Part shown: positions 11,443-22,288 of the stretch, one piece after another | Position numbering within the stretch: the stretch's first letter is position 1 | Layout: every line of letters starts with the position of its first letter | Source of the DNA: Isoetes taiwanensis | Lineage: Eukaryota; Streptophyta; Lycopodiopsida; Isoetales; Isoetaceae | NCBI GenBank assembly: GCA_021234155.1 | Contig: JAJEKV010000020.1 | Coordinates: 1,500,938-1,564,937 of the forward strand | Direction of reading: 5' to 3' | DNA: 64,000 bases | Program-made: the position numbers and the translations under genes | Notes under the pieces: generated by a model | What the model saw: only the letters and a program-made list of their open reading frames with translations | What the model was told of the DNA's origin: nothing | Database searches by the model: none

Positions 11443-13999
11443 TCCATGTTTTAACAAGATGTGTCTGGAATGAGGGAGTAATATCCATGCTTGATGGAGT
11501 CACATCCATGTCCATATGCTAAAAGTTGGGTCTTGTTCATGTCTTTCTTGATACAGCTATTGTTGAAGCATATGCTGAAATGCAAACATTTTGATATGTC
11601 ATTTGCTTGTTACGATGCTTGCTCTCTTTTTTACACTTAGCCAAAATAACTTTGTTTAGATATTGCATGCATGTGGCCATGCGTGTCTATAGATGTAGGA
11701 TGCTGATTTTGCATCTATATTTCTGCATAGGAGTTATGACTTTAGATCATGCAGTTCAATCCCACATTTCCAAAGCACAATGATAGCCATAATGAATTAT
11801 GGAGCATGAAGGAATACTAAAAGGGACTTCTTGTGGCATTCTTTTCATGCTCATCTTAGATATTCAAATCATTATTGCGAGCAACAGTCTCCATCGTACT
11901 AACAGGAAGCAAAGTCTACGCTTTATCAAAGTAGGCTTTTTATCTTGTTTGCATGCTTTTTAACAAAGTAGGTTCATGCAGTTGACAAGAGACACAACTC
12001 TTCCAACTTGCCAACATAAAAAAAGATCACAACACAATAGAGGTAGATCTAGACAACACAAATGAATGTATAACCTAGCTATCCAATGTTTTTGTCACAA
12101 ATTTTCCAAAAATTCGAAGGTTAATGATTATTCACCTTCTAACACCAACCAACCTTTGCTTGGCTAGAGGATGCTCAAGATCCCATATAAGCAACTTTTA
12201 TAATTAGCCTAAAGTTAAGGATACTAGAAATGTTGCAATTTTTTACTAAAACACCAATTGCAATTGCCATATAAATTGTCAATCCAACAATTCAAGGATT
12301 TGCCCTTTATTCCAAGATCTGGACCGTACATAACGATCCTCGTTTGTGGGGTAGTTTTTGTATACTGTATATTAAGGTTTGCAAAATACTATAAGGTTTG
12401 AGAGAATGTACTTAATGGTGTTAATTTTGTACATGTATTGTAAATATGTTTTTGGGGCTCTCGCTGCCCTACGTAACCCCCCGTGTGAATATGCACCCAA
12501 ACCAAAGGGGGTTTAAGGGGGATTTTAATTTAAATGTGTTAAATGCAATGGTTTGTGTTAATAATGTTAATGGTAGTTGTGTGTTGATTGTTATATTAAA
12601 AAAAATTTTGGGCCCTTCGGGCCCTAACTAAAGCAAACATAGGTAAACTTTATGGGCTAGTTAGGCTGTTTATGTAAGTGTGTAAGTGCCAAGAAATAAC
12701 ATTATAGAGGTTGTTTATGTAAGTACATAAACAACAAAAAATAAACAACTGTACGAATACGGTGATTTGCTATTTATGCATCGTTGTGCTGAAGGAAAGC
12801 ATCAGTGCTCCTCATTCTGCTCCCCTTTCTTCTAAGGGTTTTTTGATTAGTTAATGCTAGATATTGAACATCAGGTCAACCATTGCAGCAGCCACATAAG
12901 CAGATGTTACATATATCTTGGCTGTTACAAAAGTAATCAAATTGACTATGAATAAGAATTGGTCCAGAGATCTAGAAGAGGGCCTCTCTGTAGTCTGTAG
13001 AGCTCATTAGATTCAAAGGCATCTCCACATGAAGGTCGCCTTGAAGAATGTCTCCCAACTCTGGAAGCTAAAAGTAGCTCGAAAATCTTCATGGGAGAGT
13101 CTTTTACAAGACAAACGTTGCATTTCTTGAAATGCAAGATTGCATTGCGCCCATAATCTGATAAAGAAAAAAAGATACCTTCTCCAGAGTTACACATCCT
13201 GTACAATTAGCCTTGGCAGCTAATCCCTGGAGCGCAGCTTTGCAGGCATGTATGCTAACCTTCAAATTAACCTCTGCCATCTTTCCAAAAAAAATCCACC
13301 CAATAACCTCTGATTCAAGACTGGTAAATTATGCACAAGATCACTGTTGCCTTGTTAGCATTTTGAATAACATTCACGGAAGTCCATTACAATGACCAAC
13401 AGAGCACAGGCAAATTCTGGAAGAATAGCTACAGATTTATTTATTTATTTTTCGAAGTCGGAAGCAGCTGCCCAACATATGGATGGCCTCTCTTTAAATG
13501 TTGGCACTGGTCTGGCCCATCTATAGTCACTTCCTCTACTTTCGTGCTTCACTGGCCGGATGCAAAGGCCCAAACTTGTGGCAGTTCTATTCAGGAGCTG
13601 TGACGGTGCTAGGAGATCTAAATGTCATAGCTTGTCAGCCATCGCCAGCTACTAAGAAACTGCACCATAAGCATAGTTAAAGATTCAGCTTCTTCTTCAT
13701 CCAGAATGACAGCCAAGTGTGGTTGTCCATACCACAATTAAATTTGCATTGTAAGGTGAGCGTTTAGGTTTAATCCATTCTTTGGTTCATCTAACATAAA
13801 ATTTCGAACACTCATTCAAATCCGTTTTCATAAGCCTCTAGCTTGAAACAAAAGCTTACCTTCTAAACTGCGATGGGCATTCCTCTTGCGAATTGTTGTA
13901 CAGATGAGGATTCAAAATGTGATTGGATAGTTGGATTTGGGAAGCCACGTTACAGAACACCGTGGATCTTCCTAAACGAAAACTGACAAATTTCCGCTT
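11443..13999. other. Spacer with one possible minus-strand exon
   Basis: Mostly AT-rich. A GC-richer patch at 12440-12630 holds the palindrome GGGCCCTTCGGGCCC (about 12610-12624) and may be an element end. On the minus strand at 13165-12960 an open stretch with a Cys pair (KKCNVC) and an Arg/Ser segment (ASRVGRHSSRRPS) looks like a decayed exon; I cannot assign it. Nothing else is supported. Confidence 0.35.
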
Positions 14000-14003
14000 G
14001 ATC

Positions 14004-14482
14004 TTGCCCTGTGCTGATGTTCCCGTTGATGATTTCCCTGCTGAGGAAACTAAGGAAGAGAAATCTGAGAAGCCCGCCAAAGAAAAGAAGGCTAAAACTC
14101 TAAAGGAGAAGAAGCCTAAGGCTCCCAAAGAGAAGAAGCCCAAGGCTGCGAATTTCCTGCCGGATTGCCTGCGAATTTCAAGAAGACTCTGACTGTGTAG
14201 TTGAGAGATTTGGCAAAGAATGGGAAGCTGACAAAGGTGAAAAATTTCTTCAAGGTACCTTCTGCAGATGCAAAGCCCAAGCCCAAGATCAAGGCTGCCT
14301 GCAGCAAAGCCCAAGACAGTTAAAACTGTCAAGGCCAAGCCCGCTGCCAAGCCCAAGGTTTCCAAGGCAAAAAAAGCCCTAAGAAGACTGCCAAACCAGC
14401 TCCGGCCATCGCCAAGGAAGCTAAAGCTCCAGCTCCGGACAATCCTGCCAAGGCTGACCACGAGGCTTGCATTCAGCCCTAA
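14004..14482 (+). pseudogene. Histone H1 (linker histone) processed pseudogene lacking most of the globular domain
   Basis: The N-terminal tail is clear: ADVPVDDFPAEE, then EKKAKTLKEKKPKAPKEKKP. At about 14150-14168 the reading jumps frame into LPANFKKTLTV, the last part of an H15 globular domain, so most of that DNA-binding domain is deleted. A TAG at 14198-14200 interrupts it, followed by LRDLAKNGKLTKVKNFFKVP and a Lys/Ala/Pro-rich C-terminal tail (PKPKIKAA, KAKPAAKPKVSKAKK) in shifting frames, ending near PALTTA-type stop TAA 14480-14482. An AATAAA-like signal overlaps at 14483-14488, and an A-run at about 14531-14539 may be a tail remnant. No introns are seen, as expected for a retrocopy. 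Linker histones bind DNA between nucleosomes; this copy cannot. Confidence 0.85.
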
Positions 14483-14776
14483 AATAAAAAGAGGGCTTTT
14501 GTTGTGAGCCCTTGGATGTTGGACCATTGGAAAAAAAAACAGCGAAATTGACGACTAAAAAATGGTGCACTCTAGATGTACGCATTAGTACATCCATTCG
14601 AATACGCCATGAAATCTTAGAAAAACAAAAACACAAAAAAACCCCATGTTATTATGCTACATATTCGACCTTACATGCATCGTTTCTCACTTGTGTGCAA
14701 AAAACTTGAGAGAGCATCTAAAATGATGGCATTTTCCAAAACATGGTCTAATGCACCTTTAAAAAGCTTCTCTTTG

Positions 14777-15820
14777 GCCTCAGTTTATCACCACTCTTCT
14801 CCTTTCTTGTGGGTTCCTCTACCCCCTGCGTACTTGCCCTTGGCTGCCACTGTGCATGCTCGGACGCAGGCCCGTTGGAGGCGAGCTGCTGTGCTCACCT
14901 TGGAGGATTGGTATTGGGATGGTCAGCTAGCTTCGTGGGAGTTCTTTCGAGCTCGCTTTCGCCTGAAGGACAGTGACCGGGCTATCTGGGAACAAGTGGC
15001 GGGGAGTATTCCGCTACACATACCTATAGTCCCTCAGGGTGATGTGGTGGTGCAGGTTTGGAAGGTTCATCCAGATGTTGTATCTTCTTGTTTTGTGCGG
15101 TCTTGTTACCGGGTGTTGGCTATTCATGACACTCTGCCCCCTTCAGGCAAGTGGTCTCGCGGCTTCCTGGGTTCTCGATGGCGCTTCGGTTTGGGCGTGG
15201 ACATGGAGCTCACTTCCCCACCGGGTTTGGGTGCTTCGTGGCGGTGGTGCACCATTTGTATCGTGGTGAATGTCCTTGTGAGTCGGTTTAGGCGGGTGTG
15301 AGCCCTCTTTGCCCTTGTTGTGGCCTTCATCGTGAGACTGTGGAGCATTGTGTGGTTTTATGCCCTCACTTGCGGGTTGCCCGGGATTGGGTCGTATATT
15401 TGTTTCGTGAGATTGAATAGCCAACAATTGCTGCTTCATGTCTATCCCGGTGCTTGGCCGCGTCTGACGGCAGCAAGCCTTGCATCCGTATGGGCTTGGT
15501 TGGTGTGGTTGATTTGGAAGCGGGCGGTTGTGGATCTTTCGGGGATTCAGCGGTCTGCGGCCTCTCGATTCCTCGACTTCGGTACAAGCTATTTCAAAGC
15601 TTTTGGTGTTCCCGGATTAGTAGAGCGGAAGTTTTCCATTTGGCGGGACTTCTTGGGTGTGGTAGATGGTGATGGCCGTTTGTACAAAAGATAGAGTTGC
15701 AGTTGTTGTGGAGTGTCGAGGTATCACTGTCTCTTTGGGGCAGTTCTCCTTCCTCCTCACTTGCTTTGTAACATTACCATTCTTTTAATATATTGCTGAC
15801 ACAGTTCTTCAAAAAAAAAA
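14777..15820 (+). mobile_element. 5'-truncated LINE (L1-like) with poly(A) tail and 16-bp target-site duplications
   Basis: Flanks are identical: AAAAAGCTTCTCTTTG at 14761-14776 and again at 15821-15836, directly after a run of at least 15 A. This is the signature of target-primed reverse transcription. The body keeps only the 3' end of ORF2: a degraded segment (WRRAAVLTLEDWYWDGQ...), then in shifted frame a zf-RVT-like block CPCCGLHRETVEHCVVLCPH (about 15308-15370), with a stop at about 15418-15420. Frameshifts and stops make it dead. It is a different family from the LINE at 28-57 kb. About 1.04 kb including tail. Confidence 0.9.
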
Positions 15821-15870
15821 AAAAAGCTTCTCTTTGTTTATGAAAAAACTCCCCCTCTTTTTGGGTTGCC

Positions 15871-15934
15871 CCTAAGGGGGCAAACCCTTGTTTATGTGGG
15901 TTTGTGGCATATTATAGGTATATGCCAGTATATG
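15871..15934 (+). repeat. Dispersed repeat, copy 1 (inverted copy at 60443-60506)
   Basis: About 64 bp resembling the reverse complement of 60443-60506, sharing CCTA-GG-GCAAACC, TTTATGTGGG/TTCATGTGGG and GGCATATT-AGTATATGC-AGTATATG blocks. Probably the end of an uncharacterised transposon present twice in the window. Confidence 0.6.
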
Positions 15935-16084
15935 CTTGAAATATGCCTATGACTGCTAAAAACCCCTTATTGGCTGTAAATGCTCTATTGCGTTTTTAGT
16001 TGTTGGGCGGCCACTCTTGAAACCGGCTAACCGGAGAGGCCTCTTTCTCGGGCAAACCGGGCATAAGAGTGTGGGATTTAGTAT

Positions 16085-16243
16085 CTGGAATGGCTTCAGC
16101 AGGAAATGGGCTACAGATCGCCGTCTCAATATTCTTCTACAGACCGCTCTCTTCCATCAGCTGAAGTCATGAAGAAGATCTGCAGAGGTAACATGCTACC
16201 TGTTTGGAAATTTCTTCTGGAACGAGTGAAGTCCGAGAAAACA
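16085..16243 (+). pseudogene. AUG5: Augmin subunit 5 (HAUS5-like), exon 1 fragment
   Basis: The frame reads [18 protein letters not shown] then [18 protein letters not shown] and [12 protein letters not shown]. This matches the conserved start of plant augmin subunit 5, whose pattern is a WLQKEMGYR block followed by IRKICRGNMIPIW and VKSEKT. Augmin loads gamma-tubulin onto existing microtubules in spindle and phragmoplast. Here TAG precedes the first codons, so the usual dozen N-terminal residues and the start codon are missing, and the reading loses similarity after KSEKT, where family genes may have an intron. I do not recognise the rest of augmin 5 downstream, so this is a captured or orphaned exon. 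Confidence 0.7.
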
Positions 16244-19200
16244 GCCGCGTTTCCTGCTTCCGATCACCGCTTTTCTTATCTCGTTTCCCCTTCTGTGCTT
16301 CTTTACTTCTCTTCTCAAAGTCCTCAGAGGTCATAACTTGCAGATTGGTTGGAGGCCCTGCTTGCGATGGAGCTCCGGGAAGAATAAAGGATGTGAAGAA
16401 TATGTTCTGGTAAGAACAGGGGTTTTGGGTTTCTTTGTCTTACTGGACGGCTTGCCACCATTCCGACCTTAAATTCTCTCCTCCAAACAGCTGAATCCAG
16501 GTTTTGTGTTGATGCTAAGTTTATTATTAAATGATTTTTCCAAAATGCTGAAGACGTCCAGGTCGTGAGTCCTCTAGACACTTGCCTTTCCTTCAAAACT
16601 TTACATAAACCCTTATTACCTTTTCCCCCAAAAATTATTTCCAGGCTGCATGCCGGTTAAGTAGCAGTGTGTTAAGATCTATAGGTATGCAATGTTGTGG
16701 ATTTCAGTGAAATGTGTGATTGATAGTATGGTGATTAGTCCATGTTAGTTTCTAGATGCTGGAGTATCTGAAGCTCTGGTTAAAGAGGCCATTTCACAGA
16801 TATACTTAAACCCAAGGCTTTGGTCTAGGACACATTACATGGTTCAGCGGAAAGGCCTCTTATCTTTGATGGATTTTTGTCAAACAAAAGCATTCTGTTC
16901 CGATGGCTTTTTTGGATTATCTAGATTTTTGGATATCACTCAAGAATATTATTTAGAAACACCAAAGAAGAGGAGTATGAACTGAAGATTACCAATGAAG
17001 AAATATCTCAACTGAGGATTTTGTTGCTTGTTTCAGCAGAAAGTTTATTGAGGTATTCTTAAGAATAAAGTGCAGTAGAAGTGTTATAAGCTAATCTGGT
17101 TCATCTTATCATTGTCAGGGATCGTGTGACTGTAGCGGATCTCGATTCACTTTTTGCTTTTATTGAACAAGGCAATGATGTAGGTGGTACAGCGGATGTT
17201 CTTCAAATGCTGCTTGGGCTTTTATGTCAGAAGGACTTTCTTTCGAACTTCCTTGCTTGCCTTTGCAAAATTGGTGGCATTCATCTGTTTGTTGGGCTTC
17301 ACATGTCAAGAAAATCTCTAAAGCAGTAATAGACCAGAGAGTAAGGAAAAAGAAGAGAATGCTGAAATTTTAATACTGAAGGACTTGATACCACAGGCAA
17401 TGTCAATGGAGTTACATAGCCGTTTATTAAAATTGCTTCCTCTAGTTAGCAATCACCCCCTGTTTGTTAATGTATGGCCAGGTGAGGACTGGTAACCACT
17501 AGTGCAGCTTGGACATTATCACGAGCATGTCAGCCTTACATTATAGGCATCTTGACACATGTTTGCCATCTGGTGTTGTGCAGCACAGGCTCTATTCTTG
17601 GTCGTTATGTTCCACATTCTATTAAACGACCTCTATATGTTTTAAGGTGGACAACAATAAAACAGTGCTTAATGAAAACAATCATTCAAAGAATTATCAT
17701 TTTTCCTATTTCAGTTTATTTGTTGTATCATGTGATAGACCTGCAGCTCATGGTGTTAGCAACAATGAAAACAGTAAAGATGCATGGGCTAGGTAGAGGA
17801 AAACGCATCTAGACAAAATGGAGCTAGTCAAATATTAAACATGACCACTATGAAATAGAAATACCAGAAAATAGAGAAATATACTATACCAGAAATAGAG
17901 AATTCGACACTTGACTTTTCACTATAGCCCTAGCTCTGCCATTGCTGGCATGAGAAGCAATTTACATCTCAAGTTTCACATCATAAGTTGAGCAGGGACC
18001 CCAAGTCAGTAGACGGAATTCAGATGAATCATATAAACTTGATATCAACACCATGTTGATTGAACATGCCTGAACAGTAAGCCACTGCCCTGTGATTTTA
18101 CTAGTAAGGAATGTGAAACTTAATAAGGAAATGGAGTGTCCAAAGTTTTGTTTATCTCTTTGTGAGTTTATGTTGTTCTGTTTTTAGTGGACAAAATTGA
18201 CATTGGTTTCATTGATTTTGGAATGATGCATTTTCTTAATGAACTTCATGATCAGATTTTGTAAGTGTGATGACAATTAGGAGTTCAAATAAAGATAGTG
18301 GTATGTACCACCCATTTGGTATAGTCTAAGGTACATGTGTTTTTGAATACTTGTCATTATTATTAGGCAATGTGGATCTGCAACTTTCTATATGTTATGT
18401 ATCAGGTAAATTAAAATTGGCAGCAAGTTTGCAAAGTGTGGATCGTACACACATTTGAGATATTAGAAAAGGGTCTGAGACTGATGCTCCTTTTGTCAAT
18501 CTTCAAGAAATTCAAACTGTTGCTTAAGCTTTCAATCAGTCGTCTGGCATTGTTGAAGTGTACAAATTATGTTGTGCAGTGTAGTTATTATGCCTCTGTT
18601 GTTGGTTCTGCAAGTTCTCCGAAGAGGAGTCCGCAGCATAATGTTGGGCAAGGTAAGTTCATTTATCAAATCATTTTTACTGAGATTTCTTAGAAGGGTG
18701 AGGTTTTTTTAGCATGTCTTGATGTCAATAATGTGGTGGAAATTAGAATTGTGCTAGATCCTTGTTTTGGGTTGGCATCATTCCAAATTGCGTTATAGTA
18801 GTTAAAACTTTGTGTATTTAATAGGAAACAAAACGATAGAGACCCTATTATGGAGCCATATTTCTAGAAAGTTTGATTTGCAGGCTACCCATGCTTACAG
18901 GAGTATTCATACATCTTTTGGTCAATTGTTATATAGCCACAATTTGGTGGTTGGACATCCCTATGCTATTATAAGCAAATGGAAATACCAGAAATACTGT
19001 GTCAGGACAAAAATGTTCCATTGGCATCACCTTGCCCGATTTGTATGTCTGATAGACATGTCTCTGCAACCAGGGCAATCAAGTCTTTTGGTTATTTTTC
19101 CTCCACGATGTAAGCTCCATTTTCTCCCTAACTGTATACGTGGATTTAGTAACTGGGCTATTTGCTTTCGACAAATTGTAGATAAGAATGATATACTTAA

Positions 19201-19559
19201 AAATTTTATAGGTCTTTGTGAAACTCGTGAAGTTTTAAGTTTACCTTAGGCACTCTTTCCTTGATCACTTAGCATACAATCTTAGCTTGGGAATACATCT
19301 CAACTGCATGTCTTTCTGAATTTAACAGTTCACTTCATATTACTTGCTAAACAAGAAAACCTTAGTATAGTAGGAATTCTTGACTGCCAAGTTCTGTGAT
19401 CAAGTGCATTTCCAGATTAACACCGTATCAGACACTTTAGTTAAAAGCATCAAGTTAGCTACAAATTTTACATTCTAAAACACCATATCAACAAGTTTAT
19501 AGACCTCTCACGCTTTTCAATATGATGAATACAACTTTCAGTTGATAGAATGATAGTGA
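16244..19559. other. Spacer with scattered protein-like scraps
   Basis: Several short plus-strand stretches look exonic but unassigned: 17126-17326 (VADLDSLFAFIEQGNDVGG, then LLGLLCQKDFLSNFLACLCK), 17357-17480 (AEILILKDLIPQAMSMELHS, then KLLPLVSNHPLFVNVWPG), and 18188-18258 (IDIGFIDFGMMHFLNELHD, faintly like an ABC1-kinase DFG block). None has a proven in-phase partner. They could be remnants of one large decayed gene. No structural RNA or terminal repeats were seen. Confidence 0.3.
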
Positions 19560-19800
19560 TACAACTTCTGATAGAATGATATAACTTTTTAATGCACCTT
19601 AATTTTGATGGCTCAAAACCTAGGAGCATCAAACCTTCAAGGTTTCTCACTCTAGAAAGTGCAGCATAAACCATACATACTCAAAACCCCTTGAAAGATC
19701 GGTTTCTACTTTGTCAAGGGTCATGCCCTGGCATATATGAACAACAGGCCAGCCATGACTAGAAGGAGCAAGGGCACTTCACATTAAAGATTAGATCTGG
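19560..19800 (-). mobile_element. Pif1-type helicase C-terminal scrap (Helitron- or Pif1-like)
   Basis: Minus strand: VHICQGMTLDKVETDLSRGF in one frame, then after a one-base shift near 19675 MVYAALSRVRNLEGLMLLGF and EPSKLRCIKK. This is the conserved end of Pif1/RRM3 helicases (CQGMTLDKVEVDLS, YVALSRVRSLEGLHLLGF). In plants most such scraps come from Helitron transposons; whether this one does, or derives from a cellular PIF1, cannot be decided from 240 bp. Confidence 0.75.
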
Positions 19801-20862
19801 TTTCAAGATCAACACCAACATTAACTTCAATATTGCCAAAGCATGTAAATGTATTCATTATTGAACTAAAAATGAACATAGTAGGAAAGCTGGGGCTTTA
19901 CAATTTTGGTTTTATGGCATTTCTACACAAGGGGCATTTGCTCTCGAAATGTAATGGAACTTTTTCATTATTGTTCCATGAACACATGATGTAAACTGAA
20001 AGTTGGTGGATTGTCTTGCATATACGGTTAGTTTTTCTTTTCTAATGAAATTGATACATTGCATTGTGATGCCATATAAGCTTGTATTTTATCAAAAAAC
20101 AGTGGCATTTAAAATATCATAGTAGGGAACATATAAATCTTTTGATAGTAACAAGTTAAAATATAGATTGCTTGCCCACACACAATCTACAGAGTAAGCA
20201 ATATTAATCTCAAAAACTTGGAAAAACAGAAACCATAAAATCACACTTTCGCGCCACCGAAGGGCAACTCATCGTGCGCAGCACCTTGTTGTGTTTGTGA
20301 CCAAACTTGAGACATAAGATAATTCTATTACATGGGAGGGCAGTCGGTTTCTATTCTAATCTAATCAATTCTTTTTTTATACATCACTTTTCCATGACAA
20401 AAAGATAGCCTGAGAGATATAAGCTTCTCTAATACGATCACAGACAAATGGCAGACTTATATGGCATTTTGTTGATCCTGATGGGCAGTGAAGTTGTTGT
20501 AAAGTTAAATCCACCATTTCTATTAGTTTTTAATTTATGCTTGCAACGCTGGACACTTTTTCTAGTTATTATTATAAAAGGTTATTAAAGGCTTCATTTT
20601 ATATTGATATTATAATAATATAAAGGTTGACTTTGTAATTTATGCAATAATAAAACATCATTTAGAACTAGAACATATATATGACAACTAATTGGAATGA
20701 ACATATGATCACCTTATATATTATTATAATGGACTTAAGATATCATCCTAAAAGAATTGACACAATCTCAATTCTACATTTACATATGGCATTGAATTCA
20801 TCTGAATAGGTCAGATGTATTTTTCAGTAATTCCTTAAATGCAAGCCCAAGTGAGATACAAA
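19801..20862. other. AT-rich spacer downstream of the GDSL gene
   Basis: Strongly AT-rich, with an internal TA-rich patch at about 20560-20640 (TATTATAATAATATAAAGG-like). Its right end is probably the 3' untranslated region of the minus-strand lipase gene. No coding signal. Confidence 0.4.
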
Positions 20863-22186
20863 TTAGAAATTGAGCAAACAGTTTTCCACGTGCATTGGTA
20901 CAGCAGGTTGGATATATTTTCCAGTGAGGAAAGATTTGGCTGCAATGCGATTGAATGCTTCTGTGAAATGCAAGCCATCCCAACTCATATACGAAGTAGG
21001 ATTTGAGCAGACAGTTCTCCATGTGCATTGTCCTGGACCAAGACCAGGACAACACGAAGCTCGTGTTCCCTTTCTACTAAAACCTGTGTATGTCCACAGA
21101 GCAAGCAAAAGCATTAGGCATAAGGCCGAAACATAAATGTAATAATAAAAGAAAGATAGAAGTTAATTACCGAAGTTCTTTGCATTTTTAAGCACATCCA
21201 AATTCAAATTATAAAGGTCAGCATAAATAAAAGAAGAATCTGGGTGTTCTATTTGCGCAAGAGCCAGTCTTCTCTGAAGGAGCATGTTGTGCAACTTTGA
21301 GAGCTCATTCAAGGGTCTGGAGCACCCAAAAGAGTCATAGTTCCGTGTGTTAAGGAACATTGGAAAACAACCCATTGCTGCAACACCTACCACCATAAAG
21401 TTTCGTGCTCCTTGCCCATGGAGCCTCTGCATCAAGCAATCTGTATATCATCAACCACTCAAAGATTAACAGAGTATGCTAGTTAGTACCTCAATCCCTT
21501 TCATTATAGAATCTACAGATTGGGGCACGATAGTAGATCTCAAATGGTCGAACGTATCATTTCTTTTAACAAGGTTTTGGATGATGTCATTCGTCCCAAG
21601 ATAAATGAGGTAAAGGGCATTGGAAGCCAATTCTGGAAAACAAATCCAAACATAAGTAAAGACAAGAAGGGTACAATCCTAGTGACAATTGCTCACTCAC
21701 TTTCGGACATAAGATGTCGCTTTCTCCATAAGGTATAGGTCTCAACTTGGCGAGATAGGTAATAAGGTACCAAAATGGAACTGTCACGGGCAGTAGCGCC
21801 TTCAACAGCAAAGTTGACACCTGCCGAATACCTCCACGCGTTGAAGAAGTTTCGACCATAATTGGGTAGCATTGTACCTAATCCAAGGTACTTTGCTGAA
21901 ACAGAAATGAAGAGAACATGTAAAGAAGCACGTTGATATAGGCAATGACATTAGAAAACTTACAAATTAAGTCAACCATGGTATATCCGTTGCCAACACG
22001 TCCGCGGACTGGATCCTTGTATGTCCAAGGAAGTGGCAAGGAAGGATAAAGAATTTCAAAGTTCCCACTGTCGGACAAAGAATCTCCAAAGATAATCAAA
22101 CCTCTTGCACACGAGGGTGCTAAGCCATGGGCAACAAAGGGCATGCCAATAAGTAGCATCCACATTATCACCATATGAGCATTCAT
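20863..22186 (-). CDS. GDSL-type esterase/lipase, five exons, apparently intact
   Basis: Secreted SGNH-hydrolase-fold esterase that acts on acyl esters of cell-wall, cuticle or lipid substrates; the exact substrate is unknown. Exons on the minus strand: 22186-21964, 21895-21701, 21632-21490, 21426-21171, 21083-20863. All introns are GT-AG and every junction keeps phase, giving 345 residues, near the 350-390 usual for plant members. ATG at 22186-22184 starts a hydrophobic signal peptide (MNAHMVIMWMLLIGMPFVAHG). Block I is IIFGDSLSDSGNF (nucleophile Ser), block II lies around VNFAVEGATA, block III is YLGTNDI (oxyanion Asn), and block V is SWDGLHFTEA (Asp and His of the triad). A conserved RLHGQGARNFMVVGVAAMGC segment follows the family pattern; Cys pairs in the last exon suggest disulphides. 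The upstream tandem duplication lies at the start codon. No visible defect; all catalytic residues are present. Confidence 0.93.
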
Positions 22187-22288
22187 TATTAAAAGAGAAT
22201 TGAACTGATTATTAAAAGAGAATTGAACTGAATAACAAGTTAGGATGAAGGATGTGGGCAATATTAAGACTGAAGGATGTGGGCAATT
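22186..22288. repeat. Tandem duplications at the 5' end of the GDSL gene
   Basis: A 23-bp unit (TTATTAAAAGAGAATTGAAC plus TGA) occurs twice in direct tandem, 22186-22208 and 22209-22231, touching the ATG. Further out, GAAGGATGTGGGCAAT is repeated at about 22245-22260 and 22273-22288. Together they form the gene's leader or proximal promoter. A pyrimidine-rich stretch (CTTTTGTCTTTTGCC-like) follows at 22320-22370. Confidence 0.85.

Noticed and set aside
12610-12624. GGGCCCTTCGGGCCC as a transcription terminator
   Set aside because: Bacterial-type hairpin terminators do not apply to nuclear polymerase II genes, and no gene ends here; treated as a transposon or spacer palindrome.
17126-18260. 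Assignment of exon scraps to a BEACH-domain or ABC1-kinase gene
   Set aside because: The resemblance is to short patterns only; without a search this would be guesswork.
18812-19249. 145-codon plus-strand frame
   Set aside because: No recognisable motif and no splice links; adjacent to a helicase scrap on the other strand but not part of it.
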